This document shows positions 44,219-45,759 of a stretch of DNA of 45,759 nucleotides, piece by piece. The position numbers and the translations under genes are program-made. Every line of letters starts with the position of its first letter. Positions within the stretch are counted from its first letter, which is position 1. The stretch is from a virus, in the IMG/VR virus record IMGVR_UViG_3300045303_000212, positions 1-45,759 of that record; one strand, written 5' to 3'. Under the pieces are notes generated by a model. The model saw only the letters and a program-made list of their open reading frames with translations. It was not told the DNA's origin and did no database searches.

Positions 44219-45759
44219 TCAGACGCTCTTGGATCGGACGGTGAACGTGCCCTGGAACCAGCGGCCCTCCGCGGTGCGCTCCCGCGGGGCCCAGGTGAAG
44301 TCCTCCACGACCACGTTGGTGGACAGGTCGCGTTCCTGCTGGGTGACCACGCCCCGGCGGTGGCACAGCGAGCGCAGGAACGTCCACTCGGCCGCCACGT
44401 CCACCGGGTAGGACACCCCGTCCAGGATCACGGTGTCCTCCAGCAGCAGCGGGATCACCGACAGCTCAGTCCTGTCCGAGGACGGGTCGACCCGCAGCAC
44501 GATCCGCCGCACGCACACGGTGCCGAACAGGGTGGCGGTCCACTCGAAGAAGTCCCCCACCTTCTGGTGCAGCTCGAACGCGTCGAACGATGGACTGGTG
44601 GTGCCGTCCACCTCCGACCGTCCCGCGAACACCGGGGTCTCCCCGTTGGTGGACAGCGACAGCTGGACTTCAGCCCCCGAGGGCAGGGCGTCATGCCGCA
44701 GGCCCATCGTCAAAGCGCGTTTGGTGTCCGGGATGCCGTAGGCCACCCGGCCGGACGTCAAGGTCCCACTGACAACCCGGGACGAGGACTCCTGGATGAG
44801 CCCGTAGCCGGCCACGCAGTACCAGGTCAGCCCGGCGTAGGTGGCGACAGCGGTGACGGTGCCCTGGGTGGTGGACATCAGGTCCGACGCCCAGGCCGGG
44901 GTCAGCGGGCCGGTGAACGTGGACAGGTCGAGTCTGCCGAGCCCGGTCGAGACGGCGTCGTAGTTGGTGAGGCCGTACCAGACGAACCGGTCCTGCCCCT
45001 CACCACAGAGAACGGGGCTCGAGGTGGGTATGACGGAGCCCAACGTGAGGTTGCCGGCGTCGTCCGCCGCCGCGAACCGCACCCCGTGGTCGGTGCCGAT
45101 CACCAGGAACCCCAGATACCCGGTGATGCTTCGCGCGGTCTCCCCATCCGGCAGCTCCCCGGCGACCACCGGCACGTCGAGGTCGGTGCCGTCGGCCTTC
45201 ACCGCCGTGCGGTAGATCATCGACTTGTCCCCGGCGTACCCGCTCGCGTAGATGAACCCCTGTCCGGAGGTGGCGTCGGTCCACACCCAGGCCGGGTTGG
45301 GGTGGTCCAGCAGCAGCTTCGCCGCGCCGATCGCCGCACCGGAAGCGATCACGTTGTACAGCTTCTTGCCGGACGCCGCTATCAGGCGGCCCTTCTCGTA
45401 CCGGACCAGGTCCACCTGACCTGTCGTGTGACTCGTGAAGGCGTTGTAGGTCACCGGGTTCGTGAAGATCCCGGACGCCCCGTGCGCGGCGTAGGTCGTA
45501 GACCCGTCGGAGCACACCGACGTCACGGCGACCGCCGGGGTGCCGGTGCACAGCCCCATGACCGTCCCGCCCACTGCTGTGGTGGCCCGGATGTTGTTGC
45601 CCTCACTCACGTACAGCCGCCCCTGCGCCACGGCCAGGAACAGGTTGGAGCCGGCGAACGTGGAGTTGCGGGTGGTGTCGGACAGCAGGGACAGGGCGTA
45701 CTTGGTCCACGGGTTCACCCCCTTGGACTGATGGAACCGGAACGGGGAGCTGTCGGGCT
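44219..45759 (-). CDS. Beta-propeller-like tail protein, main part (start lies at 438 across the junction)
   Basis: This is the bulk of the 599-residue protein; the part from 45581 on duplicates 1-179. Repeated beta-strand blades with small-residue turns are visible (LFLAVAQGRLYVSEGNNIRA, VDLVRYEKGRLIAASGKKLY, SITGYLGFLVIGTDHGVRFA, VTAVATYAGLTWYCVAGYGL), then a C-terminal beta-sandwich-like region. Nozzle proteins of short-tailed phages (T7 gp12, P22 gp10) are propellers of similar size following an adaptor. I infer the same role, with fiber attachment by the next gene, but a minor tail protein is possible. Confidence 0.75.
   Translation of the reverse strand, partial: PDSSPFRFHQSKGVNPWTKYALSLLSDTTRNSTFAGSNLFLAVAQGRLYVSEGNNIRATTAVGGTVMGLCTGTPAVAVTSVCSDGSTTYAAHGASGIFTNPVTYNAFTSHTTGQVDLVRYEKGRLIAASGKKLYNVIASGAAIGAAKLLLDHPNPAWVWTDATSGQGFIYASGYAGDKSMIYRTAVKADGTDLDVPVVAGELPDGETARSITGYLGFLVIGTDHGVRFAAADDAGNLTLGSVIPTSSPVLCGEGQDRFVWYGLTNYDAVSTGLGRLDLSTFTGPLTPAWASDLMSTTQGTVTAVATYAGLTWYCVAGYGLIQESSSRVVSGTLTSGRVAYGIPDTKRALTMGLRHDALPSGAEVQLSLSTNGETPVFAGRSEVDGTTSPSFDAFELHQKVGDFFEWTATLFGTVCVRRIVLRVDPSSDRTELSVIPLLLEDTVILDGVSYPVDVAAEWTFLRSLCHRRGVVTQQERDLSTNVVVEDFTWAPRERTAEGRWFQGTFTVRSKSV
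45581..45759. repeat. Right copy of terminal overlap
   Basis: Duplicate of 1-179 with a single base difference at 45632, showing circular or circularly permuted DNA and possibly variation within the sampled population. Confidence 0.93.

Noticed and set aside
1-45759. 179-base ends as physical direct terminal repeats
   Set aside because: They lie inside a gene whose frame runs through the junction; circular assembly overlap is the simpler reading. Physical ends cannot be excluded without read-end data.

Overview
The window is a complete, circular, high-GC tailed-phage genome cut open inside a gene. The last 179 bases (45581-45759) repeat the first 179 with one silent difference, so the unique genome is about 45,580 bp. 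The virion gene at the right end runs through the junction to its true start at 438. A WhiB-like iron-sulfur regulator, the high GC, frequent GTG starts and chains of 1-4 base start/stop overlaps point to an actinobacterial host; I cannot name the genus. A tyrosine integrase and a repressor/Cro-like divergent pair indicate a temperate phage.

Layout. (1) Leftward late region, 28.8 kb down to 1 and on through the circle to 42.7 kb. It starts with a chain of coupled small genes (28.4-25.2 kb: RHH regulator, DNA methyltransferase, many Cys-rich mini-proteins). Then come a lysis block (24.6-21.1 kb: membrane proteins, collagen-like protein, amidase), TerL, an endonuclease VII-type nuclease, an SGNH hydrolase, the portal, a 1524-residue virion protein, three further virion proteins (one with a Cys/His peptidase domain, one LysM-like), scaffold, N4 gp56-like major capsid protein, connector-like proteins, a beta-propeller-like tail protein, a collar-domain fiber and a holin-like protein. 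(2) A rightward block of small genes, 29.5-31.8 kb. (3) A leftward early block, 39.2-32.0 kb: Cro-like protein, zinc-ribbon proteins, Rad52-like annealing protein, YqaJ exonuclease, two HNH genes, HTH protein, replication initiator, possible helicase loader, WhiB. (4) Lysogeny block, 39.2-42.7 kb: repressor, small proteins, integrase, GIY-YIG nuclease and a second HTH gene that may be translated from a leaderless mRNA.

No tail tube, tail-assembly chaperone pair or tape measure is recognisable. With an N4-like capsid, adaptor- and nozzle-like proteins and a very large virion protein, a short-tailed (podovirus-like) particle is my favoured inference.

The features that stand out most are regulatory. 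A short motif, CRCTAGACG, occurs about twenty times, almost always between genes or at gene ends, and clusters at the divergent control regions. This layout resembles the dispersed repressor sites (stoperators) of cluster A mycobacteriophages but with a different sequence. A second signal, AGGG-ATGG-N5-ATG, marks the starts of several leading genes. Seven homing-type nucleases are scattered through the genome, three sharing one C-terminal zinc-finger module, and a few plus-strand cargo genes sit inside the leftward late operon.
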